Assembly: GCA_001556125.1 (NCBI GenBank)
Contig: LSIG01000225.1
Span: forward strand, 1 to 17,464
Direction of reading: 5' to 3'
Source of the DNA: Rhizobiales bacterium CCH10-E5
GTDB taxonomy: Bacteria; Pseudomonadota; Alphaproteobacteria; Rhizobiales; Beijerinckiaceae
DNA: 17,464 nucleotides
The notes below the pieces were generated by a model. It had not been told where the DNA came from. It saw only the letters and a program-made list of their open reading frames with translations, and made no database searches. Shown here one piece after another: positions 1 to 7,140 of this stretch. How positions within the stretch are numbered: position 1 is the first letter of the stretch; every line of letters begins with the position of its first letter. Position numbers and translations under genes: made by a program.

Positions 1-130
1 ATGCAGGTGGGGCTAGCCGGTCCGGGCCGCAAGGGCAACCGCGGCTTGTGCTCCTTTGCGATTGCCGGCCAATCATGGCGAAAACATCGCCCGCCGGCGG
101 CAAAGAGCCATCGGGCAAAGCGTCCCGCCT

Positions 131-159
131 TTCAATTTGCCGTGCGGCTGATCTACAAG
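131..159 (+). promoter_or_regulatory. Possible sigma-70-like promoter of the TRAP operon
   Basis: A weak -35-like TTCAAT (131-136), a 17-base spacer and a -10-like TACAAG (154-159) lie ahead of the binding-protein gene, leaving an untranslated leader of about 38 bases. The matches are 3/6 and 4/6, so this is only a candidate. I see nothing else supportable in bases 1-203: no complete gene, and the open frames there are extensions of the downstream gene or shadows. Confidence 0.25.
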
Positions 160-203
160 AGGACGAGACCGGCATCCGGCCGGCAATCGATCGGGAGGTT
201 AGT

Positions 204-1172
204 ATGCAACGGATCATGTCCCGCCGGCGACTCGCTGGCCTTGCCACCGCCGCCCTCATTGCGCTCGCGCCCGCCGGTGCGCGCGCCCAGGACTTTATCA
301 ACGTCCTGACCGGTGGCACCTCGGGCGTCTATTACCCGCTCGGCGTCGCGCTCTCGAAGATCTATGGCGACAAGATCAAGAATGTCCGCCCGACCGTTCA
401 GGCCACCAAGGCCTCGGTCGAGAATCTGCAACTGCTGCAGCAGGCCAAGGGCGAAATCGCCTTCACGCTCGGCGACTCGCTCGCCGCCGCCTGGAAGGGC
501 GACGAGGAGGCGGGCTTCAAGTCCCCGCTCAAGAAGCTGCGCGGCGTCACCGCGATCTATCCGAACTATGTCCAGATCGTCGCGTCCAAGGACAGCGGCA
601 TCAAGACGCTCGCCGATCTGAAGGGCAAGCGCCTCTCGGTCGGCGCGCCGAAATCCGGCACCGAACTCAACGCCCGCGCGATCCTCGCCGCGGCCGGCAT
701 GAGCTACAAGGACCTCGCCAAGGTCGAGTATCTGCCCTTCGCCGAGTCCGTCGAGCTGATGAAGAACCGCCAGCTCGACGCCACGCTGCAGTCGGCCGGG
801 CTCGGTGTCGCCTCGCTGCGCGACCTCGCCACCTCGGTCGAAATCACGGTGGTCGAGGTTCCGGCCGCGGTGGTCGAGAAGGCCGGAGCGCCCTTCGTCA
901 AGGCGAATATTCCGGCCAATACCTATACCGGCCAGACAGCCGCTGTGCCCGCCGCGGCGGTGATGAACTACCTCGTGACCCATGAGGGCATGAAGGAAGA
1001 GACCGTCTACGAGATGACCAAGGCGATTTACGAGAACCTTGGCGATCTCGGGGCCGCCCATGCCGCCGCGCGCTCGATCAAGCTCGAGGGTGCGCTCGAG
1101 GGCATGCCGATCCCGCTGCATCCGGGTGCGGCGCGCTACTTCAAGGAAAAGGGCCTGAAGGTCGGCTCCTGA
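204..1172 (+). CDS. TAXI family TRAP transporter solute-binding protein
   Basis: This is the periplasmic binding protein of a TAXI-type TRAP transporter, which captures a small solute (carboxylates or amino acids such as glutamate in characterised members) and hands it to a sodium- or proton-coupled permease. The 322-residue length fits the family. An N-terminal signal peptide is visible, with an Arg-rich start, a hydrophobic core at about 10-22 and a likely cut after AlaArgAla28. The mature protein opens with NVLTGGTSGVYYPLG, the TAXI N-terminal signature, followed by the two-lobed body (LKGKRLSVGAPKSGTE at about 135-150). I chose ATG 204 because GGGAGG (193-198) lies 5 bases upstream; the frame stays open further upstream, but without a ribosome site. 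The permease and DUF1850 genes follow on the same strand, the usual TAXI arrangement. The ligand cannot be read from sequence; the neighbours suggest an amide, nitrile or amino-acid-like compound. Confidence 0.95.
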   Translation: MQRIMSRRRLAGLATAALIALAPAGARAQDFINVLTGGTSGVYYPLGVALSKIYGDKIKNVRPTVQATKASVENLQLLQQAKGEIAFTLGDSLAAAWKGDEEAGFKSPLKKLRGVTAIYPNYVQIVASKDSGIKTLADLKGKRLSVGAPKSGTELNARAILAAAGMSYKDLAKVEYLPFAESVELMKNRQLDATLQSAGLGVASLRDLATSVEITVVEVPAAVVEKAGAPFVKANIPANTYTGQTAAVPAAAVMNYLVTHEGMKEETVYEMTKAIYENLGDLGAAHAAARSIKLEGALEGMPIPLHPGAARYFKEKGLKVGS

Positions 1173-1195
1173 GCCGCGCCTGCAGTCGAATAATG

Positions 1196-1226
1196 GGCGG
1201 GGCCGGCATGTCTGGCCCCGCCTTTT
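1196..1226 (+). terminator. Intrinsic-terminator-like hairpin between TRAP genes
   Basis: A perfect 9-bp stem, GGCGGGGCC (1196-1204) with GGCCCCGCC (1214-1222), closes a 9-base loop and is followed directly by TTTT (1223-1226). It sits within the 64-base gap between the binding-protein stop and the permease start. The U-tract is short, so partial termination or 3'-end protection of the upstream message is more likely than a full stop. Confidence 0.75.
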
Positions 1227-1236
1227 CTCTGAGCGG

Positions 1237-3552
1237 ATGACGACGATGAGCAAAGACGAGACGCAGCCTCTGGCCGTGCCGGATATCGGCGGCATCCATG
1301 CACAGACGCCGGCCGTGCCGGTCGATCCCGAACATGGTCTGCCGCCCGGCTTCGGCCCCGGCTGGCAGGGGCGCCTGCTGTTCTGGATCGCCGTCGCCTT
1401 CTCGCTGTTCCAGATCGCCACGGCCTTCAACGTCCCGCTCGATCATCGCCTCGCAGGGGTGAGCCTGGTCGATGTGCTGCGCCTCACCATGGCAGCCTGG
1501 CTGGTCGCGATCCTGATCCAGGCCGTCCGGTCACGGCCCTGGCTGGACATGCTGCTGGCCTTCCTGCCGATGCTGGTCGTCGTCGAGCTGCTGGCCCGTT
1601 TCGGCGGCTCGCTGCCGAACCAGATCCTCCGGGCGTTGCATGTGGGATTTCTTTGCCTCGTCGCGGGCGGCCTGCTCGCCCAGCACAAGAGCCATGGCCG
1701 GCTTGCCGTTCTCTCGGCCTGGGCGCTGGCCGGCATCGGCTTCGCCATCGGCCTCTATCACTGGGTGCTCTACGAGGAGCTGGTGGCGCGCGCGGGTGAG
1801 GTCACGCCCGCCGATCTCGTCGTCGGCATTGCGGCCATCGCCGTTCTCTTCGTCATCTGCTGGCGCTTCATGGGACCGGCCCTGCCGATCGTCTCCGGCC
1901 TCTTCCTCGCCTATTGCCTGTTCGGCCAATGGCTGCCCGCGCCGCTCAACCACCGCGGCTATTCGCTGGAGCAGGTGATCGAGCACATGTCCTTCGGCAC
2001 GGAGGGTATCTACGCCACGCCGACGGGTGTCTCCGCCACCTTCATCTTCCTGTTCATCCTGTTCGGCTCCTTCCTGGAACGCGCAGGCATGATCCAGCTC
2101 TTCACCGACATCGCCATGGGGCTGTTCGGTAGCGCCCGCGGCGGTCCGGCCAAGGTCGCGGTGTTCTCCTCGGGCCTGATGGGCACGATCTCGGGCTCCG
2201 GCGTCGCCAATGTCGTCTCGACGGGCCAGTTCACGATTCCGCTGATGAAGCGCTTCGGCTACCGCCCTGCCTTCGCCGGCGGCGTCGAGGCCACAGCCTC
2301 GATGGGTGGCCAGATCATGCCGCCGGTGATGGGGGCGGTCGCCTTCATCATGGCCGAGACCATCGATGTGCCCTATGCCGACATCGTCCAGGCCGCGATC
2401 GTGCCCGCGATCCTCTACTATACGGCCGCCTTCCTCGCCGTGCATCTCGAGGCCGGCAAGCGCGGCCTCGTCGGCCTGCCGCGGGAGGAGCTTCCCAGTG
2501 CCGGCAAGGCGCTGGCGACGAAATGGTATCTGATCGCCCCGCTGGCGGTGCTGGTCTATCTGCTGTTCTCCGGCTACACGCCGCTCTTCTCGGGTTCGGT
2601 CGGGCTCGCGCTGACCGTGGTGCTGATCCTCGGCGGCTCGCTCGCGCTGGGGATCGGCTCGATCGCGCTGCGCGTGCTGTTTTGGGTCGGCCTCGGGCTG
2701 CTCTGCGCCTTCTTCTTCTGGTACGGCATCCTGGTGATGGTCGGGGTCGTGCTGCTGCTTGTCCTGGCCAGCCTCGCCACCCGCGGCGGCGCGGAGACGG
2801 TCGCGGCCTGCCGCGAGGCGCTGGCGGACGGTGCACGCCAGGCCATCCCCGTCGGTATCGCCTGCGCCGTCGTCGGCCTGGTGATCGGCACGATGACGCT
2901 GACCGGCGTCGGCACGATCTTCGGCAATGCCGTGGTGGCGGTCGGCGAGAAGTCGCTGTTCCTGGCGCTGGTGCTGACCATGGTCGTCAGCCTGATCCTC
3001 GGCATGGGCATCCCGACGATCCCCAACTACATCATCACCTCGTCGATCGCCGCGCCGATCCTGCTGAAGCTCGGCGTGCCGCTGATAGTCAGCCACATGT
3101 TCGTGTTCTATTTCGGCATCATGGCGGATCTGACGCCGCCGGTGGCGCTTGCGGCCTTCGCGGCGGCGCCGATCGCCAAGGAATCGGGATTCAAGATCTC
3201 GTTCCAGGCCGTGAAGATCGCGATGGCGGGCTTCGTCATCCCCTTCATGGCGGTCTATGATCCGGCTCTGATGCTGCAGCCCGTGCAGGGCGTCACCGGC
3301 TTTTCCTATGCGCTCGGTGCCGCCTACATCATCGGCAAGGCCTTGCTCGCCGTCACGCTGTGGGGCGCGGCGACGATCGGCTATCTGAAGCGCGACATGG
3401 CGCTGTGGGAGCGGGCTCTCGCCGCCGCCGCCGCCGCCGCGCTGGTGCTGGCGCTGCCAGTGACCGACGAGATCGGCTTCGGACTCGCTGCCCTGCTGAT
3501 CGGCGTGCATCTCTGGCGCGCCCGGACGGCCGAGCGCGCTGCCGCGGCCTGA
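1237..3552 (+). CDS. TRAP transporter fused permease (DctQM-type, TAXI)
   Basis: This is the inner-membrane permease of the TAXI TRAP system, with the small (4-helix, DctQ-like) and large (12-helix, DctM-like) subunits in one 771-residue chain. Residues 1-45 are a polar cytoplasmic tail, and many hydrophobic segments follow. The DctM-like half shows its two inverted-repeat signatures: GSGVANVVSTGQFTIP with GQIMPPVMGA (about residues 320-370), and LGMGIPTIPNYI with MADLTPPVALA (about 588-645). It imports the solute delivered by the upstream binding protein, driven by an ion gradient. ATG 1237 and ATG 1246 are both possible starts and neither has a strong ribosome site. Near the C-terminus a run of GCC/GCG codons (3421-3440) encodes seven to eight alanines in a helix. 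At 771 residues it is at the long side for the family. DUF1850 begins 10 bases after its stop. Confidence 0.95.
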   Translation: MTTMSKDETQPLAVPDIGGIHAQTPAVPVDPEHGLPPGFGPGWQGRLLFWIAVAFSLFQIATAFNVPLDHRLAGVSLVDVLRLTMAAWLVAILIQAVRSRPWLDMLLAFLPMLVVVELLARFGGSLPNQILRALHVGFLCLVAGGLLAQHKSHGRLAVLSAWALAGIGFAIGLYHWVLYEELVARAGEVTPADLVVGIAAIAVLFVICWRFMGPALPIVSGLFLAYCLFGQWLPAPLNHRGYSLEQVIEHMSFGTEGIYATPTGVSATFIFLFILFGSFLERAGMIQLFTDIAMGLFGSARGGPAKVAVFSSGLMGTISGSGVANVVSTGQFTIPLMKRFGYRPAFAGGVEATASMGGQIMPPVMGAVAFIMAETIDVPYADIVQAAIVPAILYYTAAFLAVHLEAGKRGLVGLPREELPSAGKALATKWYLIAPLAVLVYLLFSGYTPLFSGSVGLALTVVLILGGSLALGIGSIALRVLFWVGLGLLCAFFFWYGILVMVGVVLLLVLASLATRGGAETVAACREALADGARQAIPVGIACAVVGLVIGTMTLTGVGTIFGNAVVAVGEKSLFLALVLTMVVSLILGMGIPTIPNYIITSSIAAPILLKLGVPLIVSHMFVFYFGIMADLTPPVALAAFAAAPIAKESGFKISFQAVKIAMAGFVIPFMAVYDPALMLQPVQGVTGFSYALGAAYIIGKALLAVTLWGAATIGYLKRDMALWERALAAAAAAALVLALPVTDEIGFGLAALLIGVHLWRARTAERAAAA

Positions 3553-3562
3553 TGACGCCGCG

Positions 3563-3928
3563 ATGAGCCTCTGCCTCGCGGCGGGAGCCGTCGCGGTCTC
3601 GCTCGGTACGAGCGAGATCACCCTGTCCTGGCGGCATTCGGTCCAGAAGACGCTATGGGAGGAGGTCTGGCGTGCCGGTCCCGACGGCGTCACGCTGGTC
3701 GAGGCGCGAATTCAGGGCTCGGGCGCCGGGATGGAGGCGCCGCCGGACGCGAGGCTGGTCGACGGCTTTTGGCGCTGGACGCCGCAACTGCCTCCACAGC
3801 GGGAGGTCGTGATGCGGCGATCCGGCGCGACGGCGGACTGGCAGGTCTGCATCGCGGGACGCTGCCGGGCGATGGCGGAACTCGTGCCGCCCGAGGCGGA
3901 CCCGGTGAGGCTGACCGCCTGTGGTTGA
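3563..3928 (+). CDS. DUF1850 domain protein of the TAXI TRAP operon
   Basis: A 121-residue DUF1850 protein. The family is of unknown function and typically travels with TAXI TRAP permeases. The signature is visible: LSWRHSVQKTLWEEVW (about residues 21-36), a central Gly/Ala-rich stretch, WRWTP, and a C-terminal pair of cysteines around VCIAGRCR. A short hydrophobic N-terminus (about residues 3-15) could be an export signal or anchor, but it is brief and lacks a basic start, so location is uncertain. It starts 10 bases after the permease stop and is surely co-transcribed. An accessory role in the transporter, for example with the binding protein, is an inference from conserved linkage. The two Cys could form a disulfide if the protein is periplasmic. 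Confidence 0.85.
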   Translation: MSLCLAAGAVAVSLGTSEITLSWRHSVQKTLWEEVWRAGPDGVTLVEARIQGSGAGMEAPPDARLVDGFWRWTPQLPPQREVVMRRSGATADWQVCIAGRCRAMAELVPPEADPVRLTACG

Positions 3929-3953
3929 AGCGGCTTCAGCCGCCTTCGGTCAG
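3911..3953. terminator. Nested hairpin between convergent genes
   Basis: CTGACCG (3911-3917) pairs with CGGTCAG (3947-3953), and inside it GCGGC (3930-3934) pairs with GCCGC (3939-3943) around the tetraloop TTCA. The structure spans the stop codons of both the DUF1850 gene (3926-3928) and the opposing small membrane gene (3936-3938). There is no U-tract on either side, so a shared bidirectional 3' end is plausible but not certain. Confidence 0.45.
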
Positions 3954-4175
3954 GCGCTCGATCTTCAGCACGCGGCGCATCAGATTGACCATGGCGTAGC
4001 CGGCCAGAAGCGAGAACAGCGCCATCAGCACATAGCTTACGATGGCACCGAGTTCGAACAGGCCCGCCAGCGCCCAGCCGGAGGCCAACGCCACGCCAAA
4101 CAGCTCGACCGCGATCAGGATGCCGAGCGAGATCACCATGATCAGGTTGCGCCAGTTGGTGCGCCTTGCGGCCAT
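3936..4175 (-). CDS. Small two-helix membrane protein, unknown function
   Basis: A 79-residue protein whose family I do not recognise. It has a basic, polar N-terminus (MAARRTNWRN), a first membrane helix at about residues 11-36, a second at about 40-64, and a basic/charged C-terminal tail (MRRVLKIERLTEGG). By the positive-inside rule both ends should be cytoplasmic. The start is the ATG at 4175 (minus strand), preceded by GAGG about 10 bases upstream. The frame remains open upstream, but that part is antisense to the next gene and looks non-coding. It is convergent with DUF1850 (7-base gap) and divergent from the Ntn-hydrolase operon. The clean hydrophobic pattern and correct topology support a real gene despite its size. 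Nothing indicates a partner. Confidence 0.7.
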   Translation of the reverse strand: MAARRTNWRNLIMVISLGILIAVELFGVALASGWALAGLFELGAIVSYVLMALFSLLAGYAMVNLMRRVLKIERLTEGG

Positions 4176-4227
4176 GTCGTCCGGTCCTCGGTCATGGCGC
4201 GCGGACGGCGCCGGTTTTCGGGCGCAA

Positions 4228-4256
4228 GCTCTAGCGAAGCCGGCTCTAGCATGCAA
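4228..4256 (-). promoter_or_regulatory. Possible promoter of the small membrane gene, with repeated GCTCTAGC
   Basis: On the minus strand TTGCAT (4256-4251), a 17-base spacer and TAGAGC (4233-4228) give a weak -35/-10 pair about 50 bases before the small membrane gene. The same stretch holds two direct copies of GCTCTAGC (4228-4235 and 4243-4250), 15 bases apart. These could be operator half-sites for this divergent region. No better promoter for the plus-strand operon was found in 4176-4311. Confidence 0.22.
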
Positions 4257-4311
4257 CAAAATCGCGCCCCCGGCCCAGATGGTCAGTCCCGCCACGTTTG
4301 AAAAGACCCTG

Positions 4312-5901
4312 ATGATCGATACGCCTGTCTTCGGTTCGGCCGCTGCCGCCGCGCCGCACCACCTCGCCTCCGAAGCCGGCCGCGCCATTCTCGCCGAAGG
4401 CGGCAACGCCATCGAGGCGATGGTCGCGATGGCCGCGACCATCTCGGTCGTCTACCCGCATATGAACGCGATCGGCGGCGACGGCTTCTGGCTGATCCAC
4501 GAGCCGGGCGGCAAGGTGCATGCGGTCGAGGCCTGCGGGCCGGCCGGCGCGCTCGCCACCATCGCGCGCTATCGCGACAAGGGCCATGACGTCATTCCCC
4601 CGCGCGGGCCCGATTCCGCCGTCACGGTCGCGGGCGCGATCGGCGGCTGGGAGGCGGCGCTCTCGCTGTCGAAGAGCCTCGGCGGCAAGATGCCGCTGAA
4701 GGATCTGCTGGCGGACGCGATCCGCCATTGCAGCGAAGGCTACGAGATCTCTGCCTCCGAACTGCGGACCTGGCCGCAGCAGGTCGAGGCCGTGAAGGAT
4801 GCGATCGGCTTCAGCGAGTTCTTCTGGCCGGGCGGCGAGCAGCCGAAGGCCGGGGCGCGGCGCAAGCCCGAGGCGCTGGGCGAGACCTTCCGCCAGCTCG
4901 CCTCGGCGGGGCTCTCGGATTTCTACCGCGGCGATGTCGGCCGCGAGATCGCCACCGACCTGGAGCGCATCGGCGCCCCCGTCACCCGCGCCGACCTGGA
5001 GGGCTACAAAGCCCGCTTCGTCGCGCCGCTCTCGATCAGGCTGCCGGGGCTGACCGTCTACAACTGCCCGCCGCCGACGCAGGGCGTCGCCTCGCTCCTG
5101 ATCCTCGGCATCTTCGAGCAGCTCGGCGTCACCCGGGCCGACGGCTTCGACTACCACCACGGGCTGGTCGAGGCGACCAAGCGCGCCTTCGCGATCCGCG
5201 ACCGTATCGTCACCGACCCCGCCTTCGCCACGGTCGATCCCGCGAGCGTCCTGACCGAGACGGTCTTCGCCCGCGAGGCGGCGGCGATCGACAAGCGGCG
5301 CGCCGCCGCCTGGCCGTTCAAGACCGGCGATGGCGACACCGTCTGGATGGGCGCGATCGATGGCTCGGGGCTCGCTGTCTCCTACATCCAGTCGATCTAC
5401 TGGGAGTACGGTTCGGGCTGCATCCTGCCGCGCACCGGCGTCAACTGGCAGAACCGCGGCGTCTCCTTCTCGCTCGACGCCAAGGCGCTGAACCCGCTGC
5501 AGCCCGGCCGCAAGCCCTTCCACACGCTGAACCCCGCCTTCGCGCGCTTCGATGACGGGCGGATCAATTCCTATGGCGCGATGGGCGGGGACGGCCAGCC
5601 GCAGTTCCAGGCGCAGATCGTGACGCGCTACCGCTTCGGCGCGGGGCCGGCGGCGGCGGTCGATGCGCCGCGCTGGCTCTTCGGCCGGACCTGGGGGGCG
5701 GGGTCGATCTCGCTCAAGCTGGAAAGCCGGTTCGACCCGATGCTGCTCGCGCGGCTGACCGGCGCCGGCCATCCGGTCGAGGAATATTCGGAAGCCTATT
5801 CCGACCAGTTCGGCCATGCGGGCATGCTGGTGAAGCATCCGAAGGGCCATGTCGAAGCGGCACATGATCCGCGCTCCGACGGTGATGCCAAGGGCTGCTA
5901 G
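4312..5901 (+). CDS. GGT-fold Ntn hydrolase, oxamate amidohydrolase (HpxW)-like
   Basis: A 529-residue member of the gamma-glutamyltransferase superfamily, whose precursors cleave themselves to expose an N-terminal Thr nucleophile. Early signature: GGNAIEAMVAMAA then YPHMNAIGGDGFW. The putative nucleophile is Thr343 in GDTVWMG, followed by YIQSIYWEYGSG and the QNRG segment. These features and the length resemble HpxW, the oxamate amidohydrolase of purine-nitrogen catabolism, more than true GGT. Residues that hold the gamma-glutamyl group in E. coli GGT are absent: the Arg of DFREMAP is Gly here, the Ser-Ser of PLSSM reads His-Thr, and Asp433 aligns with Ser. There is no signal peptide, so it is probably cytoplasmic. 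ATG 4312 is chosen for the A-rich GAAAAG 6 bases upstream; ATG 4279 is the alternative. It is the first gene of the operon with amidase and nitrile hydratase. The substrate is inferred to be an amide, perhaps an oxamate. Confidence 0.85.
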   Translation: MIDTPVFGSAAAAAPHHLASEAGRAILAEGGNAIEAMVAMAATISVVYPHMNAIGGDGFWLIHEPGGKVHAVEACGPAGALATIARYRDKGHDVIPPRGPDSAVTVAGAIGGWEAALSLSKSLGGKMPLKDLLADAIRHCSEGYEISASELRTWPQQVEAVKDAIGFSEFFWPGGEQPKAGARRKPEALGETFRQLASAGLSDFYRGDVGREIATDLERIGAPVTRADLEGYKARFVAPLSIRLPGLTVYNCPPPTQGVASLLILGIFEQLGVTRADGFDYHHGLVEATKRAFAIRDRIVTDPAFATVDPASVLTETVFAREAAAIDKRRAAAWPFKTGDGDTVWMGAIDGSGLAVSYIQSIYWEYGSGCILPRTGVNWQNRGVSFSLDAKALNPLQPGRKPFHTLNPAFARFDDGRINSYGAMGGDGQPQFQAQIVTRYRFGAGPAAAVDAPRWLFGRTWGAGSISLKLESRFDPMLLARLTGAGHPVEEYSEAYSDQFGHAGMLVKHPKGHVEAAHDPRSDGDAKGC

Positions 5902-5913
5902 GGGGTGACCACG

Positions 5914-7110
5914 ATGCTCTTCGACGATCCGTTCCGCTGCTTCGTTCCCTATCCGCAGGCGCCCGTGAAACACGCGCCGACCGGGCCGCTCGCAGGCCTG
6001 ACGCTGGCGGTGAAGGATCTCTACGACGTCAAGGGCTACCCGACCGGTGCGGGCTCGCCGCTGGTGCTGGCGCAGTCCGGCATCAAGGCCAAGACCGCGC
6101 CGGTGGTGAAGGCGCTGCTGGAGGCCGGCGCCCGCTTCGTCGGCAAGACCCATACCGACGAACTCGCCTTCTCGCTCAACGGCAAGAACGCGCATTTCGG
6201 CTCTCCCATCAACCCGGCGGCGCCGGACCGCATCACCGGTGGCTCCTCCTCGGGGTCGGCGGCCGCGGTCGCGGGGCGGCTCGCCGATATCGGGCTCGGC
6301 TCCGACACGGGCGGCTCGGTGCGGGCGCCGGCGAGCTATTGCGGCCTGTTCGGCATCCGTCCGAGCCATGGCCGGATCTCCCTGAAGCGCACCTGGCCGC
6401 TGGCGGACTCCTTCGATACCGCCGGCTGGTTCGCGCGCGACGGCGAGGTCTTCGCCCGCGTCGGCGAGGTGCTGCTGGGGGCGGACAAGGTCTCCCTGCC
6501 GCTGACCCCGCGCCTGTTGCTCGCCGACGACCTCTTCGCGCAGGCGGTGCCGGAGGCGGAGACGATCCTGCGCAATGTCGTCCAGCGCATCGTGCCGCAG
6601 CTCGGCGAGCCCGAGACGGTGAAGGCCGTGCGCGATCTCGATGCGCTCTACTGGGCCTTCCGCTGGCTGCAGGGCCGCGAGGCCTGGGCCGCCGACGGCG
6701 CCCTGATCGAGCGCCTCGCCCTGCCGCTGGGACCCGGCGTCGCCGAGCGATTCGCCTTCTCCAAGGCGATATCGGACGCCGACCATGCCAAGGGCGAGGC
6801 CGTGCGCAAGGCCTTCCGCACGCGGCTGGCCAAACTGCTCGGCCAGGATGGCGTGCTGATCCTGCCGACGGTGCCCGACATCGCCCCGCTGGTCAGCGCG
6901 CCGGAAGACCAGCTCGACGATTTTCGCAACCGGGCGCTGCGCCTGCTCTGCCTCGGCGGCCTTTCGGGCTTCCCGCAGGTGAGCGTGCCGGTGGCGCGGC
7001 GCGAGGGCGCTCCGCTCGGCCTGTCGCTGCTCGGGCCGAGGGGCTCCGACAAGTCGCTGATCGCCTTCGCGACGCGTTTCGAGCGTGCGGCGCGGGTGCG
7101 GATTGCGTGA
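5914..7110 (+). CDS. Amidase (amidase-signature family, short form)
   Basis: An amidase-signature serine hydrolase that converts an amide to the carboxylic acid and ammonia. The Ser-cisSer-Lys triad is complete: Lys34 in AVKDLYD, cis-Ser111 in GGSSSGSA and nucleophile Ser135 in GSDTGGSVRAP, with the normal 24-residue spacing between serines. At 398 residues it is a short form, near the size of plant AMI1-type indoleacetamide hydrolases. ATG 5914 is chosen because GGGGGTGA ends 5 bases upstream; a GTG at 5905 would overlap that site. It starts 12 bases after the Ntn-hydrolase stop, and nitrile hydratase follows 30 bases downstream. This gives an in-operon nitrile to amide to acid route, so it is the likely partner of the nitrile hydratase. 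The exact amide is unknown. An auxin precursor (indole-3-acetamide) is possible but not shown. Confidence 0.92.
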   Translation: MLFDDPFRCFVPYPQAPVKHAPTGPLAGLTLAVKDLYDVKGYPTGAGSPLVLAQSGIKAKTAPVVKALLEAGARFVGKTHTDELAFSLNGKNAHFGSPINPAAPDRITGGSSSGSAAAVAGRLADIGLGSDTGGSVRAPASYCGLFGIRPSHGRISLKRTWPLADSFDTAGWFARDGEVFARVGEVLLGADKVSLPLTPRLLLADDLFAQAVPEAETILRNVVQRIVPQLGEPETVKAVRDLDALYWAFRWLQGREAWAADGALIERLALPLGPGVAERFAFSKAISDADHAKGEAVRKAFRTRLAKLLGQDGVLILPTVPDIAPLVSAPEDQLDDFRNRALRLLCLGGLSGFPQVSVPVARREGAPLGLSLLGPRGSDKSLIAFATRFERAARVRIA

Positions 7111-7140
7111 ACGCGGCGCTGGCCTGAAGGGGAGATGCCG

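Noticed and set aside
61..73. Palindrome-like ATTGCCGGCCAAT upstream of the TRAP operon
   Set aside because: Only four base pairs per arm with a mismatched centre; too short to claim as an operator without a second copy.
3421..3440. GCC triplet repeat as a phase-variable tract
   Set aside because: Changes would be in frame, the tract lies in a poly-Ala membrane helix, and such runs are common in GC-rich genomes.
1531..3693. A 720-codon open frame on the minus strand opposite the permease gene
   Set aside because: Its composition is His/Arg/Asp/Gln-rich and low-complexity, as expected opposite a membrane protein gene; the permease frame has clear family signatures.
4042..4311. An N-terminal extension of about 90 residues on the HpxW-like hydrolase
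   Set aside because: The extension covers the opposite-strand membrane gene, has no family similarity I recognise and has no ribosome site. The conserved domain starts just after ATG 4312.
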